NCBI GenBank assembly: GCA_947458475.1 | Contig: CANGZP010000020.1 | Location: 1-34,049 of the forward strand | Length of the DNA stretch: 34,049 nucleotides | Direction of reading: 5' to 3' | Source: Cyclobacteriaceae bacterium | GTDB lineage: Bacteria > Bacteroidota > Bacteroidia > Cytophagales > Cyclobacteriaceae | Part shown: positions 14,942 through 23,670 of the stretch, piece after piece | How positions within the stretch are numbered: position 1 is the stretch's first letter | How the letters are laid out: each line of letters opens with the position of its first letter | Program-made: the position numbers and the translations under genes | Notes under the pieces: model-generated | What the model saw: only the letters and a program-made list of their open reading frames with translations | What the model was told of the DNA's origin: nothing | Database searches by the model: none

Positions 14942-15949
14942 TTAATTTTTTGGGCTTAGGTCTATAGCTTTAAGCTTGAGGTAAACCTTTTGGCGTAACT
15001 TATTGAAAACCTGTGTTCGCTCTTTTTCACCTGATCCACTCATTAAACTTGATTTATTGATTACATTTTCCATGTTTCGAAAAACCACCTCATTGAATTC
15101 GGGATCCTTGGAACCTACAAAATAAAGAACACTATGGTTGAGGTAGGTGATTTTACATTCTCCCAGCTCTACGAGTAAGGTATTGTCTCCCGATACAATG
15201 TCGTTGAGGTAGAGTCGGTATTCACCATGGTCGGAAGTAGGGCTTTGGCCCAATAGCGATTTTTGGCCATGGCTAGCCATTTTTTCGAGGTGTCCTATTA
15301 CTTCCAACACACTTAGATAAATCATTTTGGTAGTTTCTCTATTCTCAATCCAACCCATGTCATGGTAGGTTTCAATCTGTCGTAAGGTGGTGTTTAAGGC
15401 ATCTTTATTCCAGATTTCTGTACTTGGAACCTTTGCATAGGCTTGAATGATCCGTTGGGATAATTCTTCGTAATTGAACAACTGCTTCTGATGGAGGCAG
15501 AATTTTTCGAGTTGGGCCGCCCCTCCGGGTAAAATGGACTTTCTCCAGAAAAAGAATTTAAAGCGAGCCAGAACCGGATGGAAGAAATGGTGAAAAGGAG
15601 GGAGGTCCTTAATGAGATGATACAAATGCCGTTTGGGGTAGCTATTGATGTAGTACAATTGCTTGTATACGTCCTCCATCCATTGCTTTAAAGCATCCTT
15701 TTTGGAAGACTTGGTGCCTGACTGAAAGAGGATAGAACTATTGTTCAAACAGAAAAATTCATCCACAGAAATATTGAAGCCTTGGCAGATCAGACTTATT
15801 TCATCGAAGTCGAGGAGTTTTTCCCCCCTGATCCTACGGTAGGCACTATCCAAACTGACATTGAGGGTGATGGCTACTTCAGCGGCTAATGAAGAGAAAG
15901 GGGAAACGGTAGGTTTTAACCTACTGAAAAATTGCGCTTGTGTGTTCAT
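14942..15949 (-). CDS. Orphan helix-turn-helix regulator
   Basis: This 335-residue protein has a predicted HTH of the Cro/CI or BetR type within residues 20-65: LAAEVAITLNVSLDSAYRRI, with RGEK next and then LDFDEISLICQGFNISVDEFF. The remaining 270 residues are unfamiliar, rich in aromatic residues (FHHFFHPVLARFKFFFW), and may be a sensing or multimerisation domain. No phosphoacceptor or membrane segment is evident. It precedes the FGE-like lipoprotein gene on the same strand, so it may regulate that gene. The region upstream is very AT-rich with a CTGTTTA inverted repeat. I cannot name the family with confidence. Confidence 0.8.
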   Translation of the reverse strand: MNTQAQFFSRLKPTVSPFSSLAAEVAITLNVSLDSAYRRIRGEKLLDFDEISLICQGFNISVDEFFCLNNSSILFQSGTKSSKKDALKQWMEDVYKQLYYINSYPKRHLYHLIKDLPPFHHFFHPVLARFKFFFWRKSILPGGAAQLEKFCLHQKQLFNYEELSQRIIQAYAKVPSTEIWNKDALNTTLRQIETYHDMGWIENRETTKMIYLSVLEVIGHLEKMASHGQKSLLGQSPTSDHGEYRLYLNDIVSGDNTLLVELGECKITYLNHSVLYFVGSKDPEFNEVVFRNMENVINKSSLMSGSGEKERTQVFNKLRQKVYLKLKAIDLSPKN

Positions 15950-15989
15950 AAAAATAGGAAGCGATTAAAAAACAGTGAAAAAATAAAAT

Positions 15990-16024
15990 CTGTTTAAATA
16001 AATTAATAAAAATTAAATAAACAG
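15990..16024. promoter_or_regulatory. AT-rich inverted repeat, candidate operator
   Basis: CTGTTTA (15990-15996) and TAAACAG (16018-16024) are inverted copies separated by 21 bases of almost pure A/T, about 40-75 bases upstream of the HTH gene start. They could be an autoregulatory site of the HTH protein. The whole stretch 15960-16170 is AT-rich and otherwise holds no gene. Confidence 0.35.
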
Positions 16025-16172
16025 CTATTCATTTAAAAAAATATAAAAATATAATGTAATAATTGATTTATATGAATAGATTTTTTTGAAAAAGTGATGG
16101 AAAGTTTCACCACTACTCATGCGATTCCATAATGTGGTTCGTATTCGACTCTAGAATAATCGAAACCTGTGA

Positions 16173-17519
16173 TTAACGGGAGAGGGGAGTGGGGATCACA
16201 GGTAAACTTTCAGTTCCATGTTCTGAAACAGACTGTACGGCAAAGAAGTAATTGTCCTTACTGTAAGGAAGTTTAAGATTAGTCTCTTCGGTAAAAAACT
16301 TTTTCTCCCACATGGAAGAGGAGGTTTCCCGCATCAGTACATAGTATCCTTTCACCTTTCCATGGACTGGGGCTTTCCAACTCAAAGCCGATGAGTTGCT
16401 CAATCCGCGCACATCAATTTTTACTTCCTGCGGCATTCCTGCAGATTGACCGAGCGAAGCGGCTGCAGCGAGATTGACCGCGGCTACTTTCCGGAGGTAT
16501 TCAAAATCCATGAACTCGGGTAAATCCCCGTACTGAACCCCATTTTCTACGCGTACGTTTTCGTGTTGGTACAGGAAGTTTTCATTCATCTCGGACATAC
16601 GCACTGCTGTAAATCCGTTTTTCATAAAGGGAGTTTGGTCACCTCCACGGAGAAATCGATCGTTTCTATAAATCAATTTTACTTCCATTTGATCTACATA
16701 ACGTTCTCCAAGTTCTTTGATGTAACGCGCAAGTTGTCGGGAGGGGCTGTCGTTATCGGAATTGATGGATCTTCGGATATTCGCTCCTCGCTCATCCTCG
16801 GCAAGTGGGATAGTTTCCGAAAAAACGCGCATCACCGTATTGTTGCTGATGTTGGTTTCGGAGGATTTGCTATTCCCAACGATGTCATTGTTGAGTACGG
16901 CTTCAATCTTCCAAGACATTTCTTTTGCCTTGTCGGCAAGGTAGGTAGCCCCTTTGAGACCTTGCTCTTCTCCTGTAAATGCTACAAAAACCAAGGTGGC
17001 AGGAAACTCAGTTTGGGAAAGAATACGCGCAAGTTCGAGAACCAAAGCCACCCCGCTGCCATCGTCATTGGCTCCTGGCGCTGCACCGGTAGCATCCATG
17101 ACATCCTTATTTCGGGAATCCAAATGCCCTGATACCAGGATCATTCGGGGATCTTGCTTGTTTGTTCCATGGAGCATGGCTACCACATTCGAAACTTTTG
17201 CATCGGATACAATTCTTCTTCCGTCTCCCGGCACTACAAACTCATCAATCATGGAAGTTAATCTTCCGTTTGATTTACTAGAAAATTCTGAAAATTTAGC
17301 CTTCACGTAATTTTGGGCAGCGATCATCCCGTTTTCAGCATCGGTATTGAGGGTATGTCTACTGTGAAAAGAGGCCAGTTTCTCGGTATATTTTTTCAAA
17401 CTGTCGGCATTTACTTGCTGTACTAGTTGTTGAATTTCCGGATTGCGGATGACGACCTGCTGGCCAAAAGCTTGGCTAGCGAAAAGGATAAGGGAGAAAG
17501 CGAATAAAATGTGACGCAT
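16173..17519 (-). CDS. Secreted M28-family zinc aminopeptidase
   Basis: The protein has 448 residues with a signal peptide (ending AFGQ). The M28 zinc site is complete: His in SGHLDS, bridging Asp in GANDDGSG, the catalytic Glu pair in FTGEEQGLKG, Asp in NNDIVG, and His in LYQHENV. Residues about 360-448 form a fibronectin-III-like C-terminal domain (LSNSSALSWKAP, then KGYYVLMRE). It probably releases N-terminal amino acids from peptides in the periplasm or outside. It is divergent from the DinB-like gene with only 47 bases between starts; that gap contains two GTTCAG direct repeats (17539-17544 and 17555-17560). Confidence 0.93.
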   Translation of the reverse strand: MRHILFAFSLILFASQAFGQQVVIRNPEIQQLVQQVNADSLKKYTEKLASFHSRHTLNTDAENGMIAAQNYVKAKFSEFSSKSNGRLTSMIDEFVVPGDGRRIVSDAKVSNVVAMLHGTNKQDPRMILVSGHLDSRNKDVMDATGAAPGANDDGSGVALVLELARILSQTEFPATLVFVAFTGEEQGLKGATYLADKAKEMSWKIEAVLNNDIVGNSKSSETNISNNTVMRVFSETIPLAEDERGANIRRSINSDNDSPSRQLARYIKELGERYVDQMEVKLIYRNDRFLRGGDQTPFMKNGFTAVRMSEMNENFLYQHENVRVENGVQYGDLPEFMDFEYLRKVAAVNLAAAASLGQSAGMPQEVKIDVRGLSNSSALSWKAPVHGKVKGYYVLMRETSSSMWEKKFFTEETNLKLPYSKDNYFFAVQSVSEHGTESLPVIPTPLSR

Positions 17520-17566
17520 GATGGAGTTCCTATCTTAAGTTCAGCTTAAATTTAGTTCAGATTTTA

Positions 17567-18103
17567 ATGGAACCTAGTCATTTTTACATGAAGACATTTT
17601 CACTGCCTAGCAAAGGCGAATATCCTCCTTATTACGAAACTTACATTTCGAAACTCGCTGAGGCGAATTTTTCGGATTTATTGTTGTTGCAGCTTGAGCA
17701 ATTGAAAACGCTCTTTAGTTCCAAGCCAGCAGGCTGGGAAAATACTCCCTATGCCCCAGGCAAGTGGAGTCCCAAGGAGGTTCTTGGTCATTGCATCGAT
17801 ACCGAACGCATCATGACTTTTCGAGCGCTGTGCATTGCTCGAGGTGAGAAAAAATTACTCCCTGGCTTTGACCAAGATCCCTATGTGGTTCAGGGGCAGT
17901 TTAATGCCGTTTCTTTGGATGATTTGCTTGCCGATTTTGAAATGCAGCGTCAGGCAATTCTGAGCATGATTCAAACTTTTCCAGAAGCATCTTTCCAGGA
18001 AATTGGCTCTGCCAATGGCAATCCCATGAGCACCAGAGCCTTGCTATGGATTATCCCAGGCCATTTTATGCATCACTTTGAGGTACTTCAACAAGCATAT
18101 TGA
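17567..18103 (+). CDS. DinB-like (YfiT/DUF664-type) putative metalloprotein
   Basis: This 178-residue cytoplasmic protein has the DinB four-helix pattern. KWSPKEVLGHCIDTERI gives the first metal His, and GHFMHHFEVLQ at the end gives the other two, matching the H-x(many)-H-x3-H layout of the fold. Family members include thiol-dependent transferases such as those using bacillithiol or mycothiol. No specific activity can be assigned. ATG at 17567 is taken; an alternative ATG at 17588 would remove seven residues. The TGA stop overlaps the next ATG by one base (TGATG), so the two genes are likely coupled. Confidence 0.85.
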   Translation: MEPSHFYMKTFSLPSKGEYPPYYETYISKLAEANFSDLLLLQLEQLKTLFSSKPAGWENTPYAPGKWSPKEVLGHCIDTERIMTFRALCIARGEKKLLPGFDQDPYVVQGQFNAVSLDDLLADFEMQRQAILSMIQTFPEASFQEIGSANGNPMSTRALLWIIPGHFMHHFEVLQQAY

Positions 18104-18900
18104 TGGCACAGGTAGCGATAGCAATTTTAGATTCTTTTTCGAGTAAACCCTTTTCAGGGAACCCTGCAGGGGTTTGTTTGCTAGAAAACTCCATCTCTCA
18201 GGAATTGATGCAGCAAATTGCCATGGAGATGAACTTGAGCGAAACTGCCTTTGTAGAGCGTACTACTGACCCAACTGTCTTTTCCTTGCGGTGGTTTACT
18301 CCTGCAGTAGAAGTTGACCTTTGTGGGCATGCTACGCTTGCATCTGCCTACTGGATGTTTCATGAAGGATGGGTGAAACCTGAGGAGACCATTCACTTTC
18401 AGACCCGTTCGGGAGTTCTTTTAGTTACAAAAAATGAGGAGGGGGTGTGTATGAACTTTCCGCTGATTCCTACCACGGTGGATACGCACCCAGATCATGC
18501 AAAGACCCTTTTTGGTGCTGTCCTTGTGCAGGCGGCAAGGCTGCGGGGGAATTGGATTTTTGAACTTGAGGATGAGTCGGCAGTTCGCAAGCTGATGCCT
18601 GACTTTGGGGTGATTTCAGCAACCAGTGAAGAGGGATTTATTGTCACGGCTGCTGGGTCCGACGAGTTTGATATGGTGAGCAGGTATTTTGGCCCCAACT
18701 TAGGGATACCGGAGGATCCGGTTACCGGCTTTGCCCACTGTGCTTTAGTGGATTATTGGAGTCAGAAAACAGGCAAAACAAAGTTTAAGGCCTACCAAGC
18801 CAGTGCTCGAGGAGGGGAGCTTCATTTAGAAAAAATGGGGAATCGTGTGTTAATTCAAGGAAAAGTGGTGCAAGTATTGACTGGATTTCTTTCGATCTGA
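18103..18900 (+). CDS. PhzF-family isomerase-like protein
   Basis: The 265-residue protein matches the PhzF/YddE family, which has two related alpha-beta domains. The N-terminal half has LDSFSSKPFSGNPAGV and ETAFVE with the catalytic Glu47 (PhzF Glu45). DLCGHATLASA follows, and the second half has GIPEDPVTGFAHCAL. The family isomerises diaminopimelate- or phenazine-type small molecules; in this setting the substrate is unknown. The start is the ATG at 18103, which shares one base with the DinB stop; a TTG three bases earlier is not needed. The K+ channel gene begins five bases downstream. Confidence 0.93.
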   Translation: MAQVAIAILDSFSSKPFSGNPAGVCLLENSISQELMQQIAMEMNLSETAFVERTTDPTVFSLRWFTPAVEVDLCGHATLASAYWMFHEGWVKPEETIHFQTRSGVLLVTKNEEGVCMNFPLIPTTVDTHPDHAKTLFGAVLVQAARLRGNWIFELEDESAVRKLMPDFGVISATSEEGFIVTAAGSDEFDMVSRYFGPNLGIPEDPVTGFAHCALVDYWSQKTGKTKFKAYQASARGGELHLEKMGNRVLIQGKVVQVLTGFLSI

Positions 18901-18905
18901 AAGCG

Positions 18906-19625
18906 ATGACTACAAAACTGACTGTGCGTACTCGTGTAAAAAAGGTGGTGGGGCACATCAACGACTACCTTGTCAATGACATTAGTTTTTTGGTGTTGTT
19001 AGGAGTACTTGTGTTTATTGTTTTCGTGTTGCCAGTGCTTATTGAATATGGGCACATAAACATGATTTTTGTCAATCTCGTTTTCATTTTCCTTTTTTTT
19101 ACGGGGATTTGGTCCTGCAACAATCGACTTTTGGTGGTCATGACTACTACGCTTTTTCTGATGCAGGTGGCACTTAAACTTCTTCGAATCGGCGAGGTGC
19201 AGCAAAATATTTACTTGTTGGAACGGATTTTTGGTGTGTTGAACATGGGGGTATTCATTTTTTTGAATGTTAGACTCCTGTTTAAAGACCAAGAAGTAAA
19301 CTTGTACCGAGTGATTGGCGCAGTCAACGTCTATTTGTTGGTGGCAATTACGGGAGCTTTTGGATTTGAGATCATTCACCTGACCATCGGAAGTTCCATC
19401 GAAAATCTCAACCTATCACTTACCTCCAAGGCAATCACTGGGGTAGAAGAAGATTTTGCGAGTCACTTGTACTTCAGTTTGGTCAGTTTGACGACCGTAG
19501 GCTTTGGCGATTATACCCCGGTGAATATGTTGTCAAAAATGCTTGCCGTATTTCTCTCCACGATTGGAATACTGTATCCAACAGTTGTGATAGCACGGCT
19601 TGTGGGTACGGGATTTCGAAATTAA
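18906..19625 (+). CDS. Potassium-channel family protein
   Basis: This 239-residue membrane protein has about five hydrophobic segments before the pore and one after it. The selectivity filter TVGFGD is at 197-202, preceded by HLYFSLVSLT, the typical pore helix, and followed by an inner helix to the C-terminus. There is no voltage-sensor Arg pattern and no cytoplasmic RCK domain, so it is likely a simple ion-channel-fold protein. It lies five bases after the PhzF-like gene, so it probably shares its transcript. What gates it is not evident. Confidence 0.92.
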   Translation: MTTKLTVRTRVKKVVGHINDYLVNDISFLVLLGVLVFIVFVLPVLIEYGHINMIFVNLVFIFLFFTGIWSCNNRLLVVMTTTLFLMQVALKLLRIGEVQQNIYLLERIFGVLNMGVFIFLNVRLLFKDQEVNLYRVIGAVNVYLLVAITGAFGFEIIHLTIGSSIENLNLSLTSKAITGVEEDFASHLYFSLVSLTTVGFGDYTPVNMLSKMLAVFLSTIGILYPTVVIARLVGTGFRN

Positions 19626-19705
19626 AGCACCTGGCTACCAATCCTGTAATTTATTTCTCACTCTTTTTAAAAAAGCGTTTATTAACCCAATAATTGCCAA
19701 AAACT

Positions 19706-21190
19706 ATGAAAAAACAACTCTTAGCTGTGTGCTTACTCCTCACCGTAACTATGGTGACGGCGCAGACCACTCGAAAAATCGAAGTGGAATCCAAGGTGGA
19801 ATCTACCGCCGAAGTCATGATCAAAGGCAAGCGAGTACCTTACAAAGCCACTGCAGGTACCCAACCTGTTTGGGATGAGAAAGGTGAGCCAATCGCTTCC
19901 TTATTTTACACCTACTACGAGCGTACAGATGTGGTAGACCGTGCCAAAAGACCCTTGGTAGTCAGTTTCAACGGTGGACCTGGATCGGCTTCCATCTGGA
20001 TGCACTTGGCCTACACAGGACCGGTGGTATTGAATATTGATGAAGAGGGCTACCCCGTGCAGCCTTACGGCACCAAGTCCAACCCGCATTCCATTTTGGA
20101 TGTGGCAGACATCGTATATATCGATCCTGTCAATACAGGCTATTCCCGAATTGTAAAGGAAGATACGCCTCGCAGCACCTTTTTTGGGATCAATGCAGAT
20201 ATCAAGTATTTGGCTGATTGGGTCAATACTTTTGTGACGCGTCAAAATCGTTGGGCTTCCCCCAAGTATTTGATTGGCGAAAGTTACGGTACCACCCGCG
20301 TAGCTGGCTTGGTTTCTCAATTGCAAAATTCACACTGGATGTATTTCAATGGAGTGATCTTGGTGTCACCTACAGACATGGGTATTTTGCGTGATGGACC
20401 GGTGAAAATGGCGAACTATTGGCCGTATTATGCAGCCACTGCCTGGTACCACAAGGCATTACCTGCGGAGTTGCAGGCTAAGGATTTGGATGAGATTTTG
20501 GCTATCGTGGAACCAATGGCTGTCAATGAAATTCTTCCAGCTATGGCTAAGGGAGGACTACTCAGCGAGTCGGAGCGTGATGCGATTGCCACCAAAATGG
20601 CTTATTACTCTGGTTTGAGTAAGGAGTCGATTCTTCAGCACAACTTGATGGTACCGACGAGCTTTTTCTGGAAGGAATTGCTTCGATCAAGAGATGGCAT
20701 GACCGTAGGTCGTTTGGATAGCCGTTACAAAGGATTTGACCGAATGGAAGCGGGTGACCGCTACGATTTCGATCCTGCGTTGACGAGCTGGAACCATGCT
20801 TTTGCACCAGCCTTTAACTTGTATGCCAAAAATGTATTGAAGTACAACACCGACCTTACTTACAACCTTTTTGGCCCAGTAAATCCATGGGATCGTAGCA
20901 ATGAGAACACGGCGAATGACTTGGGTACTGCGATGCGCCAAAATCCGTACCTACACCTGATGGTTCAATCCGGATACTTTGATGGGGGTACCGACTACTT
21001 CAATGCGAAGTACAGCACTTGGCACATCGACCCAAATGGAAAATTGAAAGAAAGAATCGACTTCAAAGGTTATCGTTCTGGACACATGATGTACTTGCGT
21101 GCAGAAGACTTGGCCACCTCAAACGAAGACATCCGCAAGTTTATCCAAAAATCTTCTGTAGCACCTGGGCAGGCTGCCAAGTACAAGTAA
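19706..21190 (+). CDS. Secreted serine carboxypeptidase (S10 family)
   Basis: The 494-residue protein starts at the ATG at 19706 (MKKQLLAVCLLL, cleavage near VTAQ); a TTG 12 bases earlier would spoil the signal peptide. The S10 motifs are FNGGPGSAS (oxyanion hole), GESYGTTR with the nucleophilic Ser, SGYFDGGTDYF near the catalytic Asp, and YRSGHMMYLR with the catalytic His. It removes C-terminal amino acids from peptides, likely at low to neutral pH in the periplasm. It is 80 bases after the channel gene and ends in the shared terminator at 21304-21341. Confidence 0.94.
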   Translation: MKKQLLAVCLLLTVTMVTAQTTRKIEVESKVESTAEVMIKGKRVPYKATAGTQPVWDEKGEPIASLFYTYYERTDVVDRAKRPLVVSFNGGPGSASIWMHLAYTGPVVLNIDEEGYPVQPYGTKSNPHSILDVADIVYIDPVNTGYSRIVKEDTPRSTFFGINADIKYLADWVNTFVTRQNRWASPKYLIGESYGTTRVAGLVSQLQNSHWMYFNGVILVSPTDMGILRDGPVKMANYWPYYAATAWYHKALPAELQAKDLDEILAIVEPMAVNEILPAMAKGGLLSESERDAIATKMAYYSGLSKESILQHNLMVPTSFFWKELLRSRDGMTVGRLDSRYKGFDRMEAGDRYDFDPALTSWNHAFAPAFNLYAKNVLKYNTDLTYNLFGPVNPWDRSNENTANDLGTAMRQNPYLHLMVQSGYFDGGTDYFNAKYSTWHIDPNGKLKERIDFKGYRSGHMMYLRAEDLATSNEDIRKFIQKSSVAPGQAAKYK

Positions 21191-21194
21191 AATC

Positions 21195-21262
21195 GTCAAC
21201 AGCTGACTGTCCACAGTCCACGGCACATTTTCTTATACTTCAAACCTTGTTTCGTTGGTTCT
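21195..21262. repeat. Dispersed intergenic repeat, copy B
   Basis: Heptamer-like iterations CTGTCCACAGTCCACGG are followed by TTCAAACCTTGTTT and GGTTCTTA. The order and spelling parallel copy A at 13685-13765. It has no coding potential. Confidence 0.5.
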
Positions 21263-21303
21263 TAATAAAGCGGATAAGTATAAAAAATTTAATGTGCATT
21301 TTA

Positions 21304-21341
21304 TAAAAAAAGGGTTCTGACTGATCAGAACCCTTTTTTTA
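21304..21341. terminator. Bidirectional terminator between the S10 peptidase and gluQ
   Basis: A perfect 16-bp stem (21305-21320 with 21325-21340) surrounds a CTGA loop: A-run, GGGTTCTGA, TCAGAACCC, T-run. It works for both the plus-strand peptidase and the minus-strand gluQ, and overlaps the gluQ stop codon. Confidence 0.95.
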
Positions 21342-22217
21342 TAATGAGAGACTTTCCTCGAAATCTTCAAAGGATCTCAGTTCATGGTTCAATCCTAGGC
21401 TTTGGCCAAGAAGTTGAAACAGGTCTGCCAATGTTTTACCGTCTTGGCGAAGCTGTCGGATGGAATAGGCCCCTGCTGATTTGGATAATTTGCTTTGATC
21501 TGGTCCTTTCAGTAGGGAGTGGTGGTAAAAAGTGGTTTTCGCAAATTCTCCTTTCCCTAGAATTCGGGCAAGGTCGAGTTGAGCTAGTGTAGACGGAAAT
21601 AAATCCTGTCCCCTTACAATCAGATCTACTCCAAAATGAAGGTCATCTAGAAGCGAACTGAGCTGATAAGCAGGCAACAGGTCTTTTTTACGAACGACGT
21701 AGCAACTTGCTTCTTCTGGTATAAGGGCTGATTTAGGTGTAGCAGGGTAGGCGATGTAATCCAAGAAATCCGCATCCAAGGTGTTGATTCTCCAGGCGGA
21801 CTCATTTTTGTCTAGAGGCATTCGTCTGTCCAAGCATTGTCCCAAATAGATGCCTCTAGGATCGATTTGAAGGATTTGACTTCGGGTACAGGTACAAGAA
21901 AAAGTAAGTTTACTTTGTTCGAGCTGGGCTAAGCCCTCGGTGTAAATGGGCAGTCGATGCACCTGTGACCAGGAGGATTCCAACTCTTTGCTATTTTTTG
22001 GACCTTGGTCAATTTTAATTTCAAGGAAGTCTAATGTATCAAAGATATCCTCTACGTACTCTGGTCTGTAGCGATCACGGTCCAAATCATCGATTCTCAG
22101 GAGAATTTTTGCACCGTGCTTCTTTGCCAAGGCTTTCGTCAGAAGGAAGGAATAGGCATTGCCTAGGTGTAGGTAACCACTGGGAGTAGGAGCGATACGG
22201 GTCTGAGCAAACTTCAT
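21339..22217 (-). CDS. gluQ: Glutamyl-queuosine tRNA(Asp) synthetase
   Basis: This 292-residue protein is a truncated glutamyl-tRNA synthetase: it has the catalytic domain with the HLGN signature (PSGYLHLGNA) and KLSKS loop but no anticodon-binding domain. The zinc-binding insert (SCTCTRSQI, then YLGQC) is typical of GluQ. The enzyme attaches glutamate to queuosine at position 34 of tRNA-Asp. Its substrate tRNA-Asp(GTC) is encoded twice at 9953 and 10112 in this window. The gene stands alone, sharing a terminator with the convergent S10 peptidase gene. Queuosine biosynthesis genes are not in the window. Confidence 0.95.
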   Translation of the reverse strand: MKFAQTRIAPTPSGYLHLGNAYSFLLTKALAKKHGAKILLRIDDLDRDRYRPEYVEDIFDTLDFLEIKIDQGPKNSKELESSWSQVHRLPIYTEGLAQLEQSKLTFSCTCTRSQILQIDPRGIYLGQCLDRRMPLDKNESAWRINTLDADFLDYIAYPATPKSALIPEEASCYVVRKKDLLPAYQLSSLLDDLHFGVDLIVRGQDLFPSTLAQLDLARILGKGEFAKTTFYHHSLLKGPDQSKLSKSAGAYSIRQLRQDGKTLADLFQLLGQSLGLNHELRSFEDFEESLSL

Positions 22218-22317
22218 TTTCCAAAGTTAAGAGATTCCTGGAAGTGGGCAGGTCATAAAATTGACCCGAATTAAAGTTCTTTAACAGGCAATCATTTTTC
22301 AGCTTATTCGGAGTACC

Positions 22318-22325
22318 TACTTTTG
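22318..22325 (+). promoter_or_regulatory. Candidate -7 box immediately before the gene at 22333
   Basis: TACTTTTG matches TAnnTTTG exactly and ends 7 bases before the ATG, which would make the transcript leaderless or nearly so. The -33 region is weak. Confidence 0.5.
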
Positions 22326-22332
22326 GGTTCCT

Positions 22333-23067
22333 ATGAAGTATTTCTTCTTATTCATTTTCTTTTTTCTGGGGATCATTAACCTCTCTGCCCAAGGGCGCTA
22401 TTCGGGCAATGTCGTTGATGCTTGGGATAAAAAATACTTGGAAGGGGTAGTAGTCACCAATGCAAAGGGAGAGAATTCTAAGACGAATGCTCGAGGTTAT
22501 TTTTCCATTTCATCCCAGAAGGGTGATACCCTTGTTTTTAGTTTTCCGGGATTTTTGGAGAAAAAATGGGTTGCCACAAGTGAGTATTTCCTCTTTGTTG
22601 AATTGCAGGATCGTGCTCGTTTGCTACCAACTTTTCAAGTTAAAGCTGAGCCCTACAGTTTCCGATTTAAGGATGGTAAATTGATTTTGGTTGAGGAGCC
22701 GTCTGCTGAAGAAAAGCCACTTAGTCAGCAGGTAAGTTTCGGAGCAACTGATTCAACCTCACCCACGCCCGGATTCGCTATTTATGGACCCATTAGCTAT
22801 TTCACCAAAAGAAACCGTGAGCTCCGTGCTTACGAGAAGCGAATGGATTGGGAGCGGCAGCGTGTTGGCTACCTGGAGGTGATTGATTCGGATTCCCTGC
22901 GTCAGGAATTGATGAAACAGTACAATCTTGATCGAAAAGCTTGGGATGAGCTGATTTTGCGCTTCAATACCTTTCATGCAGCGCACGAGTTTCTAGGATG
23001 GTCCAAAGACCGAGTATTGGCAGCATTGAAAGAGTTTCTCCGCTTGGAGTTATTGCTCGAAGATTAG
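22333..23067 (+). CDS. Secreted CarboxypepD_reg-like domain protein
   Basis: This 244-residue protein has a signal peptide (NLSAQ) and then a small beta-sandwich of the carboxypeptidase regulatory-like type: GNVVDAWDKKYLEGVVVTNAKG, then TNARGYFSISSQKGDTLVFSFPGF, as in TonB-dependent receptor N-termini. Here no barrel follows; instead a hydrophilic, charged tail of about 140 residues (KRNRELRAYEKRMDWERQRVG) with no recognised motif. It may be a periplasmic or surface protein. The stop overlaps that of the convergent DUF4442 gene by four bases. Confidence 0.8.
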   Translation: MKYFFLFIFFFLGIINLSAQGRYSGNVVDAWDKKYLEGVVVTNAKGENSKTNARGYFSISSQKGDTLVFSFPGFLEKKWVATSEYFLFVELQDRARLLPTFQVKAEPYSFRFKDGKLILVEEPSAEEKPLSQQVSFGATDSTSPTPGFAIYGPISYFTKRNRELRAYEKRMDWERQRVGYLEVIDSDSLRQELMKQYNLDRKAWDELILRFNTFHAAHEFLGWSKDRVLAALKEFLRLELLLED

Positions 23068-23561
23068 CTTTTTCGCTTGAAGGACCAAGTGATAAAAAAT
23101 CGTGCTACCTCTTCTCCTGACGTGTTTTTGCCGTAGGATACCATGGTGATTTGCTTGCTTTCACCAGGATTTAAGGAATCAACTAAATTAAAAACTTCCG
23201 CTCCTTGTTCGCAGCTAAAAGTAGTTTTTGTACTTGCTTTCTTGCTGTATTCTGCACGAAAATCCACCACCAGCATGCTGAATGGTCCTTTACCTGCTAG
23301 CGCAAGCTGACACAAGGCACCTGTGCTTAATTCAGCTGCTCCTGCAAGCGCAGCAAAATAGATGGATTTGAAGGGATTTTGACTTCTCCAGAAATAAGGA
23401 ATGCTGACCACACAGTGTTCCCGGTCAAGGCGAACCATCTTCAATCTCCAAAATACTGCGGTAGGCAATTTGAATAGCATGGCAAACCAAAAAATAAGTG
23501 GATTGCACATTTTTTTCTGGTAAGAAAGTGCTGCAGGGGAAAGGCTGGAAGTATTAGACAT
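23064..23561 (-). CDS. DUF4442 (hotdog-fold, thioesterase-like) protein
   Basis: This 165-residue protein resembles the DUF4442 family: FKLPTAVFWRLKMVRLD, then VSIPYFWRSQNPFKSIYFAA and AGAAELSTGALC, with no signal peptide. The hotdog fold suggests acyl-CoA or acyl-ACP thioesterase-like binding. The function is unproved. The convergent overlap with the upstream-strand gene is four bases (the stops are TAG and TAA on opposite strands). It is divergent from the M48 lipoprotein gene, with about 110 bases between. Confidence 0.8.
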   Translation of the reverse strand: MSNTSSLSPAALSYQKKMCNPLIFWFAMLFKLPTAVFWRLKMVRLDREHCVVSIPYFWRSQNPFKSIYFAALAGAAELSTGALCQLALAGKGPFSMLVVDFRAEYSKKASTKTTFSCEQGAEVFNLVDSLNPGESKQITMVSYGKNTSGEEVARFFITWSFKRKS

Positions 23562-23670
23562 GAGTAAGGAAATTCAAGTAAAAAACTAAACCACTAAAAA
23601 TAGCGTTCGTAAAATTAAGGAATTCAATCTGAACGATTTTCCAACGCAACTAGGATTTTAAATTTAAATT

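Noticed and set aside
19694-19705. TTG start upstream of the S10 peptidase ATG
   Set aside because: It would place MPKT before the signal peptide; the ATG at 19706 gives a standard one.
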